Source: an uncultured Clostridium sp. (GTDB taxonomy: Bacteria > Bacillota > Clostridia > Lachnospirales > Lachnospiraceae). Taken from it: a stretch of 15,166 nt of DNA. The notes beneath the pieces were generated by a model. That model saw only the letters and a program-made list of their open reading frames with translations, did no database searches and was not told the DNA's origin. The stretch is from positions 1 through 15,166 of the forward strand of contig CALHQJ010000126.1 of assembly GCA_938036545.1 (NCBI GenBank), written 5' to 3'. Below, in pieces: positions 13,020 to 15,166 of this stretch (its first letter is position 1; every line of letters starts with the position of its first letter). The position numbers and the translations under genes are program-made.

Positions 13020-13065
13020 GGGCTGTCGCAAACATTATCTATCTGCTTTTGCGACAGCCCTTTTT
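13020..13065 (+). terminator. Rho-independent terminator after the mutarotase gene
   Basis: A perfect 13-bp stem, GGGCTGTCGCAAA (13020-13032) with 13048-13060, and a 15-base loop, followed by TTTTT. It starts eight bases after the mutarotase stop codon. An A-tract before the stem makes weak activity on the other strand possible. Confidence 0.92.
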
Positions 13066-13313
13066 CGTATAACTTTTACCAGAATTATTTTTATTTCTTC
13101 TGCCAACACTATCTCTATTCCCAACTAAATCCCCATTGCCGTTTTAAACTGTATATTGTCGAATAATGTCGATACTAAAATTAGTCTATTTTGCTTTTTT
13201 CTTCTTTATACTTATTTAAACGGATGTAACAGTCAATTTATTTCTTTTGTTTTTAGTAATAACAGAATTTGGATAAGGCTGTTATCTCAATTTCAGTGAA
13301 GGAGAGATTGTGC
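13066..13313. other. AT-rich intergenic region upstream of the XRE gene
   Basis: About 250 bp without a convincing gene. It holds two direct TGTCGA copies ten bases apart (near 13157 and 13167) and a short ACTAA/TTAGT dyad (13174-13185), which could be regulator sites. No clear sigma-A promoter was found, although one must exist if the XRE gene is expressed. Confidence 0.4.
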
Positions 13314-13673
13314 ATGGATATCGATTTTATCCGAAAGAGGATTACAGAGCTGCGCGTGGCCCGTGATGTTTCAGAATATAAAATAAGTACGGATTTAGGC
13401 TTCAGCAAAGGATATATCCAAAGCATTACCTCCGGCCGCTCTCTCCCTTCTCTCCAGGCTCTTTTGGATCTTTGCGATTACTTTCATATTGCCCCAAAAG
13501 ACTTTTTCGATGAAGACATAACGCCGGAATCTCCCCTGGTTCTGCAGATTGTGCAGAATTTAAGAGAGCTTTCCGAAGAAGATTTGACTACAATCTTAGA
13601 GATTACGGAAAAATACAAATATTACCGGCATCAAAAGAAACGGATGTCCGGTTCCATGAAAGGAAAAACTTAA
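13314..13673 (+). CDS. Small XRE-family helix-turn-helix transcriptional regulator
   Basis: A 119-residue protein with an HTH_3/Cro-C1 domain at about 5-67 (FIRKRITELRVARDVSEYKI, then LGFSKGYIQSITSGRSLPSLQALLDLCDYFHIAPKDFF). A helical acidic stretch (75-103) and a basic tail KKRMSGSMKGKT follow. The start chosen is the ATG at 13314, with AAGGAGAG seven bases upstream; an in-frame TTG at 13269 would add 15 residues that do not belong to the domain. It is convergent with the MATE gene, the two stop codons being seven bases apart with no terminator between. Targets are unknown. It may regulate the neighbouring efflux gene or act elsewhere. Confidence 0.85.
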   Translation: MDIDFIRKRITELRVARDVSEYKISTDLGFSKGYIQSITSGRSLPSLQALLDLCDYFHIAPKDFFDEDITPESPLVLQIVQNLRELSEEDLTTILEITEKYKYYRHQKKRMSGSMKGKT

Positions 13674-13680
13674 CCCAAGC

Positions 13681-15021
13681 TTAGTACCCGTACTGCTTCC
13701 TGTACTTGCTAAACATTGCCAGGGAAAGCGCAATGGCCATCAGTTCTGCCAGGGAATTGGCCAGCCAGATTCCGGTAACGCCAAATACTATGGGAAGAAC
13801 CAGAAGGCAGATTACCATAAATACAAAGGAACGGGTAAATGCCAGGACTGCTGATACCATTCCGTTGTTCAGCGCCGTAAACATACCGCTGGCAAAAATA
13901 TTAAATCCAATAAAAAACAGTGCAATGCTGCACAAACGGTTTCCGGTTACTGCCAGATCATATACTGGATTGTCCGGATTGGTAAAGACGGATACCAGCG
14001 GTCTGGTAATTCCAATGGACACGGCGACAGACGTTACGGATATGATTCCTATAATTTTCATGCTTGTACGAATCAACCGGCGCAGCTTTTCCTGATTTCC
14101 TTCTCCATAATAATAGCTGATCATAGGAGCAACCCCGTAAGAATACCCTGTAAACAGGGAACTTACAAACATCAGCACATACATAATAATCGTAATGGCA
14201 GCCACGCCGTCTTCTCCCACATATCGAAGCATAGTCCAATTGAAAATCAAAGTTGTAATTCCCGTTACCAATGCACCTGCCATTTCCGAAGAACCGTTTA
14301 CTACTGCCTTTTTTAATACCGGAAGACGCCACACCGGTTTTTCAAAATGAAGAAGGCTGTTCTTATTGGCAAAGACAACGGCTCCTACAATGGTTGTAAC
14401 CGAATATCCCAGTCCCGTTGCAATGGCTGCTCCCCCTGTCCCCATTCCGAAAATCTTAATAAATACATAGTCCAGCACAATGTTGGTAATGCCGCCTCCT
14501 ACCGAGCAGAGAAAGGATAGGGAAGACTTTCCGCAGGCAATCAGATACAGGGAAAAGTTGTTCATCAAAAGAATCGGCACGGTAAATACCAGATAACGGC
14601 TTAAGTATTCTTTGCAGTGCCCCAGTACCTCCGGAGACAGGTTCATGCCAGAAAACACCCGATCCATGCAGGCATATCCGACTGCCCACATTACAAATCC
14701 GACTATGATATTTACCAAAATCAGAGCAGTAAAATCTTCTCTTGCCTCCTGTTGGTTTCCTTCCCCCATTTTCATCATAATCACAGCGCTTCCGCCAGTT
14801 GCCAGCATAGTAGAAATGGCCGTAACCAGTGCAATTACCGGAGCCGTCAGATTAATAGCTGACAATGCATTGGTTCCAATCAAGTTTGATACAAAAAGCC
14901 CATCTACCATCGTATAAAAAGACATAAAAAGAGACATTGCAATGGTAGGAAGGGCAAATTTCATAATATTTCTTAAATTAACCGGTTTTTGATAGGCATT
15001 CTCTGTTACCTGTGTTTCCAT
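13681..15021 (-). CDS. MATE family multidrug efflux transporter
   Basis: A 446-residue integral membrane antiporter that exports cationic drugs or metabolites in exchange for Na+ or H+. It shows the two-fold MatE repeat: the first begins near residue 16 (RNIMKFALPTIAMSLFMSFY, then TMVDGLFVSNLIGTNALSAI with D40 in helix 1), the second near residue 235 (VNGSSEMAGALVTGITTLIF then GEDGVAAITI). About twelve hydrophobic segments are present. The start chosen is the ATG at 15019-15021, because GGAGG is eight bases upstream; the ATG two codons earlier (15027) is only two bases from it. The upstream promoter has a 19-bp spacer, suggesting MerR-type activation. A palindrome in the leader may add a second control. 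Confidence 0.9.
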   Translation of the reverse strand: METQVTENAYQKPVNLRNIMKFALPTIAMSLFMSFYTMVDGLFVSNLIGTNALSAINLTAPVIALVTAISTMLATGGSAVIMMKMGEGNQQEAREDFTALILVNIIVGFVMWAVGYACMDRVFSGMNLSPEVLGHCKEYLSRYLVFTVPILLMNNFSLYLIACGKSSLSFLCSVGGGITNIVLDYVFIKIFGMGTGGAAIATGLGYSVTTIVGAVVFANKNSLLHFEKPVWRLPVLKKAVVNGSSEMAGALVTGITTLIFNWTMLRYVGEDGVAAITIIMYVLMFVSSLFTGYSYGVAPMISYYYGEGNQEKLRRLIRTSMKIIGIISVTSVAVSIGITRPLVSVFTNPDNPVYDLAVTGNRLCSIALFFIGFNIFASGMFTALNNGMVSAVLAFTRSFVFMVICLLVLPIVFGVTGIWLANSLAELMAIALSLAMFSKYRKQYGY

Positions 15022-15044
15022 TTTCATAACCTCCTTGACGTAAT

Positions 15045-15067
15045 GCTTTGTAAAACTATTACAAAGC
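15045..15067. promoter_or_regulatory. 9-bp inverted repeat in the MATE gene leader
   Basis: GCTTTGTAA and TTACAAAGC form a perfect dyad with a five-base spacer, between the -10 and the ribosome binding site. This is a typical place and size for a TetR-type operator; in RNA it would be a leader hairpin. Confidence 0.55.
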
Positions 15068-15086
15068 TCTTGCTGATACCTTTCCC

Positions 15087-15117
15087 ATCATAAGGTTTCC
15101 AGTAACTGTAGAGTCAA
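15087..15117 (-). promoter_or_regulatory. MerR-type promoter (19-bp spacer) of the MATE gene
   Basis: TTGACT (15112-15117) and TATGAT (15087-15092) are 19 bp apart on the minus strand. The overlong spacer contains the dyad-like CTACAGTTACTGG, close to the CTACAGTTACTGTAG form seen in MerR-family promoters. Such promoters are silent until an activator untwists the spacer. The regulator gene is not in the window. Confidence 0.68.
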
Positions 15118-15166
15118 GAAGATTTTTATAAAATTTAAAGTAACTATTCAGGGCGGCGGGAAATCT

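Noticed and set aside
13020..13065. End of an IS1182-like element, because GGGGCTGTCGCAAA resembles such termini
   Set aside because: It sits eight bases after a stop codon, is a perfect hairpin with a T-run, and there is no transposase; a terminator explains it.

Overview
The window looks like a chromosomal segment of a Gram-positive gut-type Clostridium, probably Lachnospiraceae. Evidence: strong AGGAGG ribosome binding sites at 5-10 nt spacing, consensus sigma-A promoters with 17-bp spacers, the short Firmicutes form of phosphoglucose isomerase, a DUF3842 protein, a LacX-type mutarotase and a low-to-moderate GC content. The species cannot be told from sequence alone. No rRNA, tRNA or CRISPR array was seen.

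Layout. (1) Bases 1 to about 850 are the left part of an IS200/IS605-type element on the minus strand: a tnpA broken by an in-frame amber codon, then the intact start of tnpB running off the window. (2) Bases 886-10839 hold a sugar-utilisation cluster, nearly all on the minus strand. In transcription order it has a NitT/TauT-type ABC importer (permease, ATPase, lipoprotein), a NagB-like sugar isomerase/deaminase, a class II aldolase, a divergent phosphoglucose isomerase, a GPH-family sugar:cation symporter and a ROK regulator. A DUF3842 gene sits in the middle on the opposite strand. (3) Divergent from the ABC operon is a plus-strand unit (11073-13012) of a LacI-type repressor, frameshifted at its 3' end, and a mutarotase. 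Two strong LacI-type palindromes lie between the divergent units. (4) Bases 13314-15021 hold a small XRE regulator and a convergent MATE efflux gene, whose promoter has the 19-bp spacer typical of MerR-family control.

How the genes fit together. Import by ABC or cation symport (not PTS), anomer interconversion, aldose-ketose isomerisation and aldol cleavage make a complete-looking outline of a hexose-type pathway. No kinase is present. Both the isomerase and the NagB-like protein keep catalytic residues but have altered phosphate-binding residues, so the pathway may act on a sugar without an ordinary 6-phosphate. The combination of a GPH transporter, mutarotase, isomerase, aldolase and sulfonate-type ABC importer resembles the logic of sulfoglycolysis. 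The hallmark kinase, sulfoquinovosidase and sulfolactaldehyde enzymes are absent, so that is only a hypothesis.

The most notable non-coding structure is a 149-bp palindromic, cloverleaf-like element at 2269-2417. It has perfect 17-bp inverted ends and is flanked by a 9-bp direct repeat. It looks like a small non-autonomous insertion sequence placed at the edge of a transcription terminator.
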